Assembly (NCBI GenBank): GCA_003246295.1
Contig: QKAS01000058.1
Location: 1-37,500 of the forward strand
From: Clostridia bacterium
GTDB lineage: Bacteria; Bacillota; Clostridia; Lachnospirales; Lachnospiraceae
Direction: 5' to 3'
DNA: 37,500 bases
Shown: positions 18,389 through 27,628 of the stretch, in pieces
How the letters are laid out: the number at the start of each line of letters is the position of its first letter
Numbering within the stretch: position 1 is the stretch's first letter
Position numbers and translations under genes: made by a program
Notes under the pieces: model-generated
What the model saw: only the letters and a program-made list of their open reading frames with translations
What the model was told of the DNA's origin: nothing
Databases searched by the model: none

Positions 18389-18742
18389 TTACTGTTCCTC
18401 AAAAAACTTACCTTTATAAAAATTCTCATTTCCTGTCTTTTTTGCCATCATCCGAAAGCAGACACAACCATCTGGGCAGACGAAATCCTTTACATATCGT
18501 TCTATACCACCAATATTCACAAGATCACCGCCACTTCTGACTGCTTCCATTGCAGGAAATAGCATCATCATTGTCTTCGAGCAAATTCCATATCCATCTT
18601 TATTCACAGGACAGCCATATGTGCAAGTATATTTATCTCCAATTTCCTCTCCGTTTCTGCAATAATGCTCTGTATGGTCACTTCTTAGAAAACCTGTGAC
18701 CTCAATTTCAAATTCATACTCCTCGTCATACCATTTTTTCAT
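18389..18742 (-). CDS. TIGR04076-family cysteine-rich small protein
   Basis: A 117-residue protein with paired cysteines (YTCTYGCPVNKDGYGICSK and DFVCPDGCVCFRM) and the FPAMEAVRSGGDL segment typical of the TIGR04076 family. The function of the family is unknown; the cysteine spacing suggests metal binding or redox. It is the third gene of an operon with the VOC protein (14 bases upstream) and the WYL regulator. The next ~100 bases downstream hold no clear terminator. Confidence 0.75.
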   Translation of the reverse strand: MKKWYDEEYEFEIEVTGFLRSDHTEHYCRNGEEIGDKYTCTYGCPVNKDGYGICSKTMMMLFPAMEAVRSGGDLVNIGGIERYVKDFVCPDGCVCFRMMAKKTGNENFYKGKFFEEQ

Positions 18743-18756
18743 GACCTTCTCCTAAT

Positions 18757-19146
18757 CTACTTTGTGAATGATCCAATCTCAATCAAATTTCCTTCAGGGT
18801 CAGAAATATAACATGTTCTCTGCCCCCAAGGTTCTGTTGTTGGTTCCATAATGCTTTTCACTCCAAGTGCTATGAGTTCATTATATTTTATATCTACAGC
18901 ATTATAGTTATCAACACTTAATGCAATCTCATAATGCCCATTTGTACCATTACAATATGAAAATGTTTTTCCTGTCATCTTTTCGAAATCCGATCTGCGG
19001 TATAATAAAAAAAGTGTTCCATCTTTTTCTAGATAAACGTTGGATGTGTTCTCTTCTTCCTTAATTTCAAATCCTAGAATATCCCTATAAAAACGCACCA
19101 TAACTTCCATATCTTTGACCATAATTCCAAATCCTTCTAATCTCAT
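18757..19146 (-). CDS. VOC-superfamily (glyoxalase/bleomycin-resistance-like) protein
   Basis: A 129-residue single-domain VOC protein: the first beta-alpha-beta unit is MVRFYRDILGFEI and the second ends in WGQRTCYISDPEGNLIEIGSF, which carries the usual late Glu metal ligand. Homologues act as metal-dependent lyases, isomerases, dioxygenases or drug-binding proteins; the substrate is unknown here. The start codon overlaps the stop of the upstream WYL regulator (ATGA), so the two are translationally coupled and the regulator probably senses something linked to it. Confidence 0.88.
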   Translation of the reverse strand: MRLEGFGIMVKDMEVMVRFYRDILGFEIKEEENTSNVYLEKDGTLFLLYRRSDFEKMTGKTFSYCNGTNGHYEIALSVDNYNAVDIKYNELIALGVKSIMEPTTEPWGQRTCYISDPEGNLIEIGSFTK

Positions 19147-20063
19147 TTTAAACTTTCCTCCTCGTAAATTTTAACAATATTTTTTGCTCTTATAAGAAGT
19201 TCATCTTTTACTTCAATTGGTTCTCTTACCTTCACCTTGTCTCCAAATGTAAACAACCAGGAAATAAGACTTTCAACATTAGTGTAAGCTCCTTTGAATA
19301 ACAATATTCCATTCTCGATTTCTTCATAGCAATAAGGGCCGTATTCTTCCACTACCCGCCATTTCACTTCCGGGTTGAACTCAGCTTCTACATGAATCAG
19401 ATCCGGATATATATTGTTTACTGATAGATCCAGCACTGGTACTTCACGAACCAAAAATTCAGACTGTTCCATTTGTATCTTATCCATTCGATTAAGTTTG
19501 AAAAGTCTGAAATCATTTCTCAGTTTACAGAATCCGTAAGCATACCAGCTAGACCATTTAAATATCAAATAATAAGGTTCTATCTTACGATTGCTTTCCC
19601 CACCTGGTGCGTAGTAAACAAATGATATCTCATGTCTCTTTTCTATTGCATCCTGAATGAGTGAGATTTTCGGCTCAATAAAATCTTTGTTCCAGGAAGA
19701 CAGATCAATTAATATAGAGTCTCTGCCAGTGATAAAGCTTGATGATTCCATCTTAATTCGCTCCATAAGCTGTCCATAGTAGCTGCTTCCACTTACACTA
19801 TCAAGACTGCGTAATCCAGCCATAATTACCTGCATATCTTTTGATGTCAGTAGTGTCCTATCCATGCGGTATCCATCCATAATACGAATCCCACCGCCTA
19901 CTCCTTGAGAAGTTTCTATCGGTATTCCTGCTTTACATAAATTTTCAACATCTCTATTAATTGTTCTTCTTGAAACTTCAAATCTCTCAGCAAGTTTTGG
20001 TGCTGTAATACTCTCCTGTTGTAAAAGAACTGTTAAGATTCCGATTAATCGATCAATTTTCAT
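19143..20063 (-). CDS. YafY-type HTH-WYL transcriptional regulator
   Basis: A 306-residue regulator. The N-terminal winged helix at 1-60 includes LAERFEVSRRTINRDVENLCKAGIPIE and the wing GVGGGIRIMDGYRMDR. The WYL domain spans ~140-215 (ISFVYYAPGGESNRKIEPYYLIFKWSSWYAYGFC, where WYA stands for the WYL triad), followed by a WCX-like C-terminus. The start follows AAGGAG. It leads the operon with the VOC and TIGR04076 genes and probably autoregulates it. It is not part of a phage-defence context by position, although WYL regulators occur there too. Confidence 0.92.
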   Translation of the reverse strand: MKIDRLIGILTVLLQQESITAPKLAERFEVSRRTINRDVENLCKAGIPIETSQGVGGGIRIMDGYRMDRTLLTSKDMQVIMAGLRSLDSVSGSSYYGQLMERIKMESSSFITGRDSILIDLSSWNKDFIEPKISLIQDAIEKRHEISFVYYAPGGESNRKIEPYYLIFKWSSWYAYGFCKLRNDFRLFKLNRMDKIQMEQSEFLVREVPVLDLSVNNIYPDLIHVEAEFNPEVKWRVVEEYGPYCYEEIENGILLFKGAYTNVESLISWLFTFGDKVKVREPIEVKDELLIRAKNIVKIYEEESLK

Positions 20064-20203
20064 TTGAACTCCTTATATGTAACATATCACAGCAAACACG
20101 TCATCTGTATGTCATGTTTATTATAACAAAAAAATAAATCTTCATATACTTATTGTGTTAAATGAATTTTTTATACTTCGTAACCTTACTTTACAAATAC
20201 TAA

Positions 20204-20232
20204 TTGCATGATTCACGCGTTCGCGATACACT
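20204..20232 (+). promoter_or_regulatory. Promoter of the BspA-like secreted protein gene
   Basis: TTGCAT (20204-20209), a 17-base spacer, TACACT (20227-20232). It is followed by AAAGGGGG just before the ATG at 20271. Confidence 0.45.
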
Positions 20233-20270
20233 ATATATAACAAAATATATCTATCAAAAGGGGGAACAAA

Positions 20271-21302
20271 ATGAGTCAGATACAAGAAAGACATACTCTG
20301 GTTTTAAAGTTTTTATTTGTAATTTCAGTCGCAGTTTTATTTTTTGCATTACTCTCTCCTATCCATGCCAAGGCGGCAGAACCCGTAAGTTGGACAGCAC
20401 TAGGGAATGGTGTGTATCAGCTTGACGGAACAGAAGTCAAGGCTGAGGTCTCACCTGGAAAAGTACATATTACTGGTTCTGGAGCACTTCCTGATTTTGA
20501 TTATTGGAAACTTAATAAAAGGCCTTGGGCCACCTGCGAATGCCAGTCTGTAACGATTGATGATACTATCACATCCATTGGCGCTTATGTTTTTTATGAT
20601 CTTCCAAAATTGAAATATATTTCTATTAGTTCTAAAACATTCATAAAGAACGATACATCATTTTATAAGATAAGTTCAAATCCAATCTTTAGAGTTTATG
20701 GAGCTGATGTTTCAACAGTCATGATTGGCACCATTCCATATACAAGCAGAGATAGTCTCTTGGCTGTTTCACAATCTGCCGGAACTGGACGTGCCTATGT
20801 TTTTGATAATAGCAGCCTTGCCTCTGCGTTTCAGGGTATGACGAATCCAACGATTCAGAACGTTTACAGTGCAACTGATTCAAGAGCACCATGGAATGAT
20901 CTTGTAACATATTGGAATGGAAATATCTATACTCCCATCTGTAAAATCACAGGACCTACTGCTGCTCCTTACATCGTAACCGCAACAAGAAGTTATCAGG
21001 GGCTTGAAGCTTATAAAGCATTTGCAGCATATATTGGAACAAATACTTTTGCAACGACATTTAACATCACTGTCACTGCAAATGATGCCAATAAAACCAT
21101 CGTTTCAAAAACAAATGGTGCTTATCAATATACATTAACCATACCTGAGACATTCAGAAAGTCTGGAAGAGTTTTCCAGTTATTAGGGATTGGTCAAAAT
21201 GGCGTTGTTACTTATAGTGATCTTGATGCAGATGGCAAAACAATCACTTTCACTACAGAGAATCCAACTGCAAGTTATGCACTCGTTTTCAGCGGAAATT
21301 AA
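20271..21302 (+). CDS. Secreted BspA-like (LRR_5) protein
   Basis: The 343-residue protein has a signal peptide (charged start, hydrophobic stretch at ~13-28, cleavage near AKAAEP at ~33-36). A short BspA-type leucine-rich-repeat region follows: DYWKLNKRPWATCECQSVTIDDTITSIGAYVFYDLPKLKYISIS is the pattern of LRR_5 surface proteins. A beta-rich C-terminal region runs to residue 343 and resembles a bacterial Ig-like or adhesin module. There is no LPxTG or S-layer motif, so it is probably released or loosely attached. It stands alone, with a strong ribosome-binding site and terminator. Confidence 0.78.
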   Translation: MSQIQERHTLVLKFLFVISVAVLFFALLSPIHAKAAEPVSWTALGNGVYQLDGTEVKAEVSPGKVHITGSGALPDFDYWKLNKRPWATCECQSVTIDDTITSIGAYVFYDLPKLKYISISSKTFIKNDTSFYKISSNPIFRVYGADVSTVMIGTIPYTSRDSLLAVSQSAGTGRAYVFDNSSLASAFQGMTNPTIQNVYSATDSRAPWNDLVTYWNGNIYTPICKITGPTAAPYIVTATRSYQGLEAYKAFAAYIGTNTFATTFNITVTANDANKTIVSKTNGAYQYTLTIPETFRKSGRVFQLLGIGQNGVVTYSDLDADGKTITFTTENPTASYALVFSGN

Positions 21303-21315
21303 AGAGTTTTAAATA

Positions 21316-21365
21316 CGAAAGCGTTCGATGTGCTCTTATGAGCAATCAAACGCTTTCGCTTTTTC
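21316..21365 (+). terminator. Long-stem terminator after the BspA-like gene
   Basis: CGAAAGCGTT at 21316-21325 pairs with AACGCTTTCG near 21349-21358. An inner TGCTC/GAGCA stem and TTAT loop complete the hairpin, and CTTTTTC follows. It lies between convergent genes. Confidence 0.82.
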
Positions 21366-21370
21366 TATAT

Positions 21371-21772
21371 TTACATACTCTTCCTGATTTTATCCACCAA
21401 TGTAATATCTGCTGGAAGCCAATCTACTTTGCTTAACTCATCCTTCTTAAGCCACCTGGCATCTTCATGTTCGTTTAATACAAGATCTCCAGAAATAATT
21501 TCCGACCAAAAACAATCCATGGAAAGATGAAATGTCGGATAGTCATATTCTATCGTATCAATTAATTTTCCAACAACTATTTTTGTTTCTAATTCCTCCA
21601 TTATTTCTCGCATCAACGCTTCTTCTGGTGTTTCACTTCCTTCAATTTTACCACCCGGAAATTCCCATCCACCTTTAAAATCTCCGTAACCGCGTTTTGT
21701 CGCAAATATAATAGGTTCTCCATTATCATTTACAGATTTAATCACTGCTGCTACAACTCTGACTATTTTCAT
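21371..21772 (-). CDS. NUDIX hydrolase, probable (d)NTP pyrophosphohydrolase
   Basis: A 133-residue MutT-like protein. The Nudix box is present: Gly41, Glu47, Arg55-Glu56 and Glu59-Glu60 in the GX5EX7REUXEE order, with Glu62 replacing the usual final Gly. The preceding GGWEFPGGK and later DYPTFHLSMDCF match 8-oxo-dGTP/CTP-type pyrophosphohydrolases. The ATG at 21772 is chosen because AAGGA lies 8 bases upstream. From recollection, genes like this often follow PLD-helicase-DUF3427 genes; here it lies 2.2 kb downstream of such a helicase remnant in the same orientation, with an AbiE pair in between. It could be a house-cleaning enzyme or half of a broken defence pair. Confidence 0.85.
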   Translation of the reverse strand: MKIVRVVAAVIKSVNDNGEPIIFATKRGYGDFKGGWEFPGGKIEGSETPEEALMREIMEELETKIVVGKLIDTIEYDYPTFHLSMDCFWSEIISGDLVLNEHEDARWLKKDELSKVDWLPADITLVDKIRKSM

Positions 21773-21831
21773 TTTGTTTTTCCTTCTCACTTATCTCTAA
21801 TAATATCATTAACAAACCCTTTTTAAGTCCT

Positions 21832-21993
21832 TCAATAACCTTTAACACACCTCTCGATGTAATAATCTATCATTGAGATTAGTCCAAATGTGTCTAGTCT
21901 CTTGTTGGTAATAACATAGTTTAATACGTCGCTACATACACAAGCAATTCTTGCTCCACTGTGTGACGAGTAAAAATAATTTTTCTTTTGCTA
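21832..21993 (-). pseudogene. Coding-like scrap after the AbiE toxin, no recognised family
   Basis: Directly after the toxin stop the same frame stays open for about 53 codons, with convincing protein texture: residues read YSSHSGARIACVCSDVL, then KRLDTFGLISMIDYY and a TGA at 21832-21834. There is no start codon or ribosome-binding site of its own. It looks like the C-terminal tail of a lost gene. I do not recognise the family. Confidence 0.4.
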
Positions 21994-22890
21994 CTATTTC
22001 CAACTTCTATGTTGTACATTCCAGTGTTGATTCATCTCTACATTATCTATAATTTTTTCAACGATTGGCTGCAAAAAATCTTTAATCATATCCACTGCTG
22101 TTAAAAATTCCACCGATTCCATTGCTTTTTTCTTTTTAATAAAAGAGTTCCATCGACTTTTCCTAAGAGCATCCTCAGCGAACCCCTTCTCAAAGGCTAC
22201 AATATCATAAAATCCTGTTTGTCTATGATGAAATGTTTCTTCTATCGCTTTCTTTAACTCATTCCCATTAAAGTCATAATTACTACACAAAATATAAATA
22301 TCATAGAAATCTTTGTACCTACTATTGGCATAACCTAACGACACAATTGCTTCGAACTTTTCTGCAATAACAGAATTTAAAGAATAGGCATATATTTTAG
22401 GAACTTCCATTTCAAGTAAAACCGGAAAATCCATAAGTACACGTTCTGGATATACAATATCCCCAAATCCAATATCTATTGATATTGGGATCTTTGTTCT
22501 GTCTAAATAAACTACAATCGAAACTTTCACTCCGTGATAAGCTTTAAATTCAGTTATAGAATGAACTTCTAATGAATCTAAATCGTAATGCAACGCATCA
22601 TCCACTTCTATCAAAAATATTTCTTTAAATATCTTCTTTATGTTCCCTACTTCATTACTAGTTTTTTGAGCTAATAAATCAATGTCTGTAGTAGCTCTTG
22701 TAAAATTTCCATCAAATAATGCATATAAGAATATGCCACCCTTTAAGGTAAATTTATCGACATACTCAGAAATTGAAATTCTATATATAGTTCTTTCTAA
22801 AGCATATGCAGTCAACTCCTCTTGTAACATATGGCCTCGCTTCGGTGCTTGATTTTTCAGCTTAGCTTTGACTGACTCTGCATTTATCAT
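21994..22890 (-). CDS. AbiEii/AbiGii-family nucleotidyltransferase toxin
   Basis: About 298 residues from the ATG at 22890. It has the DNA-polymerase-beta-like nucleotidyltransferase motifs of AbiEii toxins: KGGIFLYALF, the metal-binding TTDIDLL, and the later K-x-EAI and SRYKDFYDIY motifs. In the characterised type IV toxin-antitoxin pair this protein transfers nucleotides to an essential target (tRNA in related enzymes) and causes growth arrest. The ATG overlaps the antitoxin stop (ATGA), and GGAGG inside the antitoxin gene is 7 bases upstream, so it is translationally coupled. The earlier in-frame start has no ribosome-binding site. It probably acts in phage abortive infection and element maintenance. 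Confidence 0.88.
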   Translation of the reverse strand: MINAESVKAKLKNQAPKRGHMLQEELTAYALERTIYRISISEYVDKFTLKGGIFLYALFDGNFTRATTDIDLLAQKTSNEVGNIKKIFKEIFLIEVDDALHYDLDSLEVHSITEFKAYHGVKVSIVVYLDRTKIPISIDIGFGDIVYPERVLMDFPVLLEMEVPKIYAYSLNSVIAEKFEAIVSLGYANSRYKDFYDIYILCSNYDFNGNELKKAIEETFHHRQTGFYDIVAFEKGFAEDALRKSRWNSFIKKKKAMESVEFLTAVDMIKDFLQPIVEKIIDNVEMNQHWNVQHRSWK

Positions 22891-23474
22891 GTAAGTACCT
22901 CCAAATATGTTCTCAATATATCGATACACTTTAACTGTTCCGCATAACGATATAGTTTATTAATATCCCGGTCATTTCTATTTAGGTAATTCATTAATAT
23001 TTCTTTTGTTTCTTCAATGCCAATTTTATTTCGGTAATAAACAATATCTACCACCGTCTTTTCAATATCATAAATTTGAAATTGATTTGGTCCTTCTTTC
23101 ATAATTTGTATTCCTATCTGAAATCTATCTTTTTCAAAATAATACAGATTAAACGAAGGCAAATCTGGTAAAGTTGACACATTTTTCTTTTTACTTACTG
23201 CCACATCAATAGCATCAGGTCTATATGTTGAAAGATTATAAAATACTGCTGCACTCATTAAACATACTACTCCCGTCGGTGTATATGCATGAACAAAATA
23301 GAAATCAGAGTCTTCCCCATTAAAATTTGCATTTTCATAATTCTTTTTATTTAGTTTTATAAGGTTTCCTTCATCGACTAATTTGTTTATTTTATAATGT
23401 GTAAATCCCCAATTTTTAAGTTCTTCTGTCGATATTATTTTTTGATTATCTGGTATAAGAATTTCTGTTTTCAT
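22887..23474 (-). CDS. AbiEi-family antitoxin / regulator
   Basis: About 195 residues. The N-terminal winged-helix region (residues ~10-50, STEELKNWGFTHYKINKLVDEGNL) is followed by the AbiEi C-terminal domain with GVVCLMSAAVFYNLSTYRPDAIDVAV and YDIEKTVVDIVYYRNKIG. In the AbiE system this protein represses the operon and counters the toxin. The ATG at 23474 has GGAGG 8 bases upstream. Gene order antitoxin-then-toxin with a 4-base overlap is the standard AbiE layout. No promoter matching consensus is obvious in the short upstream stretch before the 23531-23578 hairpin. Confidence 0.87.
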   Translation of the reverse strand: MKTEILIPDNQKIISTEELKNWGFTHYKINKLVDEGNLIKLNKKNYENANFNGEDSDFYFVHAYTPTGVVCLMSAAVFYNLSTYRPDAIDVAVSKKKNVSTLPDLPSFNLYYFEKDRFQIGIQIMKEGPNQFQIYDIEKTVVDIVYYRNKIGIEETKEILMNYLNRNDRDINKLYRYAEQLKCIDILRTYLEVLT

Positions 23475-23530
23475 TTCACACACCTCCAATTCTTATTATA
23501 CCCAAGAAGCAATCATTAAACAATTTATTT

Positions 23531-23578
23531 TTTAAATGAAATGCGGCTAATTTCAAATACAGCCGCATTTCATTTAAA
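23531..23578. repeat. 18-base perfect inverted repeat, strong hairpin
   Basis: Positions 23531-23548 are the exact reverse complement of 23561-23578, with a 12-base loop. The GC-rich core is ATGCGGCT/AGCCGCAT. It lies just downstream (minus strand) of a decayed gene and upstream of the AbiE pair. It could be that dead gene's terminator, insulating the AbiE promoter, or a mobile-element end. The T-rich run is on the plus side. Confidence 0.7.
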
Positions 23579-23594
23579 TTTTAATTATTGTTTT

Positions 23595-23824
23595 TTACCT
23601 CACTTCCAGTTTCGAACCACACTTTTCATAAATACCGTCTCCTATATACCAAGGGATTCCTGCGTGGTACTTTCCAGTATCTTCCCACTTTCCATGGTCT
23701 TCGCCCATATGCACAAGACTCACTGGCGATTACCGTAAGCAGTCTTATACCGGCAGGTGTAGTCCAGCTTTTCCGGACACATTACATAAAAATAGAGCGC
23801 CGTCGCAACGCCGCCCTTACAAAA
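23595..23824 (-). pseudogene. Frameshifted gene remnant, family not recognised
   Basis: The minus strand encodes two adjoining pieces in different frames. The first runs from ~23824 through MCPEKLDYTC (ATG at 23782) to a stop near 23732. The second contains GKYHAGIPWYIGDGIYEKCG and stops at 23595. Base composition is more GC-rich than the surroundings, and one frameshift links the pieces. Cysteines at both ends suggest a small metal-binding protein. The rest of 23490-24022 holds no gene that I can see. Confidence 0.4.
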
Positions 23825-24022
23825 CACATAAAGTATTTTTCAATTAGTAAAATAATAACAAATCAACCTCTACTTTGTCAAATAATACATATAATTTTCC
23901 TAATGTACATACATATAATTTCCCCATGATAAAACTATTATGCTATACGTATTAATATTTCAATTAATCCATGATTCGCATGCAGCCATACAATACTCTC
24001 AGATTTCTTTTTTCTCTCCTCT

Positions 24023-26236
24023 TTAACCTCGAACCAAATACTCATATACATCTTCTCTCACAGGTGTATCTAAAATCCACTCAATTTCGACTGCAGATTT
24101 TTCTGTATTTGTCATGGTAAACTCTTTTGCAAATCCCGAGGCATGAATTTTACCCAGATAATAAAATTCCTTTGAAATTTTATCATCCTTATTTTTTCTA
24201 ACAAAAAGATGTACTGCTATCCCTCGTTCTTTTGCTTGCAAAAAATTCTGTACATCCTCAGATTCTAAACCCCTGCCACTTTTTGATACCGCAATGAGAC
24301 TTCTTGCACTTGTAAAATGATCTTCATACTTTGTAGTATCACTTATGTCTTCCATTTTATCATAGTTGATAAAGACAGGAAATGTCTTGGTTCTCTTGTC
24401 AAATTTGTACCCACCAATATTCAGGGGAACTTCATTATGATTCCAGTTTAAAAGTCTACAGGCATCTTCATAGGTATATTTCTGATAAAGGACAAGGTTC
24501 GTATCCTGATAACGTTGCTGATAATTCTTACGATACCTATCGATTCCGAAGTCTATTAGTTCCTGAACCATCGTATAAAAATCTGAGTTTTCTAACATTT
24601 GCTCAAAGCTCTTGGAAATCTGATAATCCCCTGCTTTTTCCTGTTGCTTTTCCACAAAGACACATGCATCGTAGGTCTTCTTACTTGCACTCGTTGGGAA
24701 TTCATTGGTCATCACATTGACTATATTTTCCTCTGCATTCTGATCAATTTGAATCCCATAATTTTCCTGTAAAGATTTCTTTAGGATGTTTAACAGTCCC
24801 TTTTGATATCGAAGCATTCTGTTTAATAATTCCAACTCATGAATTCGCTTTCCATTTGCAAGCTTTTTGGAAATAAATTCAATCACTTTTTCCTGCTCTT
24901 CTGTGAAACGAATTGTATACTCCTTTTCATATTTTACCAGAAATTTATAATAAGACCCCAGGCTATTATTATCAAAAATACGAAGAATATCCATTTCACC
25001 ATGTGCATCAAAATCTAATAAATTAGGAATACGTCCCAGTTTGTTTTTTAGGTTAAGATAGTTCTCCTTAATTAACTTAATGTCACTGAAATTTGCTGTA
25101 TCTATTGCTTGATATATTTTTTTCTTTGATATTTCATCAAAGTGAACTGAACTAGCCCCAGGAATTACTCTTCCACCTTCTGCAATATATCGTCGAATAG
25201 TATCTTTGTTATAGCTTCGATCTCCAGAAAGTGCAATGGGAATCATAAAATTATTTGTATAATTACCTATAAAATCTAGGACTACCACATATTCCTTCTG
25301 ATCACTTTTCCTAAGACCACGTCCTAATTGCTGTATAAATACGATTGGAGACTGGGTAGGACGAAGCATAATTACCTGGTTGATTTCTGGAACGTCTACA
25401 CCTTCCGAAAAAATATCCACCGAAAAAATATAATCTAACGCGTCAAAACAATCCTCGCCTGCCAGTCTTTCTATTGCATTTGCTCTCATATTCTCTGAGT
25501 CTGCCCCAGTTAAAACTTCAGTACGCAGACCTCTCTTGTTAAATTTTCTTGATAATTCTTTTGCTTCTTCTACACGACTGCAAAAAATCAATCCCTTTAC
25601 ACGATCTCCGCTAAATCCAAAATACTGGGCCTTATCTAACACATGATCTACTCGTTCTTCTGAAGTAAGATAGCGAAAATTAAGTAGTTGTTCTTCTTTT
25701 GTCATAATATTATCCGAAATAATTTCCAGATCCGTAATTCCAAAATAGTGAAATGGGCATAATAAATTTTCTTCCATTGCATCATTTAATCGGATCTCAT
25801 ATGCAATTTGATGATTAAAAATCTCATAGATATTTCTGCCTTCCATGTTATCATCACGTTTATCTGGAGTTGCCGTCATTCCTAATGAAAGTCTTGGTGT
25901 AAAGTAATCGATTACCTTTTTATAAGAATCCGCTGCAGTGTGGTGAGCCTCATCATAAATGATTGCTTCAAAATGATTTTTTGTATATTTTTTTAGAACC
26001 TCATCCTTACTAAATGTCTGAATTGTAGCAAATACATAATCTTTATCATACTCTGCCCGTCCAAGTGTTCCTGAAATCATGCCAAAAGAAACCGATTTTC
26101 CAAAAACATTTGTAAAGGATTTGATTGCCTGTTTGGCAATTTGATTTCTATGAACTAAAAAGAGTACTTTTTTGAACCCAAGTTCTCTCATGGCAAAGGC
26201 AGATGCATAGGTTTTACCTGTACCTTGAAATGTCAA
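24023..26236 (-). pseudogene. C-terminal part of a PLD-SF2 helicase-DUF3427 gene, N-terminus lost
   Basis: A 737-codon frame begins abruptly in the Walker A motif (QGTGKTY). It continues with DEAHH (95-99), SLGMTATPDK, a second RecA-like domain with VDIFSEGVDVPE and QQLGRGLRK, and a long C-terminal DUF3427 region. Intact family members have ~300 further N-terminal residues containing a phospholipase-D-type nuclease domain. No such sequence precedes it here. The only start codon is a TTG without a ribosome-binding site. The matching first ~60 codons lie 10 kb away at 36571-36377 on the same strand. The ATPase motifs are intact, so decay is recent, but without the N-terminal domain and promoter it is probably non-functional. 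Confidence 0.88.
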
Positions 26237-26357
26237 GGGTGTGACACGAGATTTATGAGATTTTTTATCTCAGCTGGAATTATTGGAAAAAGTGGGTGGT
26301 TTTTCTAACGAAAGGCAGGGATAGGACCTGCTTATCGTTATTATATGTCAAATATAC
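26237..26357. other. Left junction of the inserted block
   Basis: This 121-base stretch separates the helicase remnant from the HD-type gene. It contains a small GAGAT/ATCTC hairpin (26253-26267) and a GCAGG/CCTGC hairpin near 26310-26326. No coding signal is seen. Helicase homology stops at about 26230. Confidence 0.5.
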
Positions 26358-27554
26358 TTAAATAATTTGCGAAGAAAAATATATTTTCAATTCCTTTATA
26401 CTTTTGTCAATTTCCACTCTACAATCTATCCAATGTTCAATTCCCTCAACTTTTCTATTTAATCTCTCAAACGGCATTCTCGGATTATCAATCTTCATCA
26501 CTATTTTATCAGAATTAATTTGAACTGATATACCTTTCCAGATTTCAATATCTGTTAACCCCAATCCACTATATGTTTTAATTGGCTCTAATGTATCTGA
26601 AAGAGCTAATAAATACAATATGGGGTCTTCTTGAAATGAAATACATGTATAGTTTTCCATTGTCAATTGTTCTAATCCACATATATTATACAAATAATTT
26701 GTTTGGTTAGTTGCAGGCCACATATTGTGAGATATAATACAATCTGCTAAGTATGCGAATATCTTCCATTGTTCTGTACTAAAATGTAAATTTTCTGAAT
26801 TAACAAAGCTATCAAATAACAGTGCATTATTATTTTTCATTTCAGTGAAGTAATGTTTATAATAATTTTTTATTAAACTATCATATAGCCAAAGGCCACC
26901 AACTATTCCATGATCATAGTGTTTTATTTTTTCATTCATTTTACAATATTCTAAATAATTTAGAATTGTATTCTGGGTATACCTTGCTTTCTGAATACTA
27001 ATTCCATTGCTAAATATTATTCCTTGTTCATTTCTAAAATGTTCTCTGTTCCTCAGAGCTCCTCTAAATTTAATCGGTGAACAAAATATTATTCCTAAAT
27101 CTTCATATTCAAATCTTCGTGGAAATTTATTTTTAATCAGCTTACTATATTGCCTTAAATATTCCTTTGAATCATTTCTGTATTTGTATTTATACATCCA
27201 ATCATTTTCCTGAATATAGCCCATATCGTGGAATAAACAAACAATAAACCAAAGATAACTAAACTTAAAATTATTATCATTTTGTAAACTCAATATTTCT
27301 AGATTAGGACAAATTTTTTGTTTAAGTAATTGACCCAAAAAAAATGTTGAAACAGTATGTGAATGTCGCATAGGCTCCATCTCATTAATCAATTCTTCCA
27401 CAACCATACTTTTCCCACCATAATTAAAATATTCTTTGATAAAGTCTTTCACTAAAAATGAATCTTCAAATGGATTTATCATAGCTCTTTCGTAATAATT
27501 CCAGTCATTTTCATTTTGCTTATACAGTTGATGCATTTCATCATATAAAGTCAT
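26358..27554 (-). CDS. HD-domain-like metal-dependent hydrolase, uncharacterised
   Basis: A 398-residue cytosolic protein. A scattered HD-type metal site can be traced: His64/His66 in RHSH, His109-Asp110 in CLFHDMGY, His215 in YDHGIVGG, His276 in IISHNMW and Asp320 in ALSDTLEP. This is the order expected of HD phosphohydrolases that cleave nucleotides or cyclic nucleotides. The domain is interrupted by a ~100-residue Arg/Lys-rich insert between HD and the third histidine. The start at 27554 is chosen (MTLYDEM, preceded by GGGGAG and AAGGAG); the upstream in-frame start lacks a site. It is the last gene of a four-gene same-strand cassette. It may be the effector enzyme of that cassette (inference). 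Confidence 0.65.
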   Translation of the reverse strand: MTLYDEMHQLYKQNENDWNYYERAMINPFEDSFLVKDFIKEYFNYGGKSMVVEELINEMEPMRHSHTVSTFFLGQLLKQKICPNLEILSLQNDNNFKFSYLWFIVCLFHDMGYIQENDWMYKYKYRNDSKEYLRQYSKLIKNKFPRRFEYEDLGIIFCSPIKFRGALRNREHFRNEQGIIFSNGISIQKARYTQNTILNYLEYCKMNEKIKHYDHGIVGGLWLYDSLIKNYYKHYFTEMKNNNALLFDSFVNSENLHFSTEQWKIFAYLADCIISHNMWPATNQTNYLYNICGLEQLTMENYTCISFQEDPILYLLALSDTLEPIKTYSGLGLTDIEIWKGISVQINSDKIVMKIDNPRMPFERLNRKVEGIEHWIDCRVEIDKSIKELKIYFSSQII

Positions 27555-27628
27555 AATCTCCCCTACTCCTTGACAGATTCCTATGTCAAATAGCCAAAAC
27601 ACAACTAGAATTTAGTCTAAACTCAATT

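Noticed and set aside
27555..27602. Longer N-terminus for the HD-type protein
   Set aside because: The upstream start has no ribosome-binding site, whereas the ATG at 27554 follows AAGGAG and GGGGAG.
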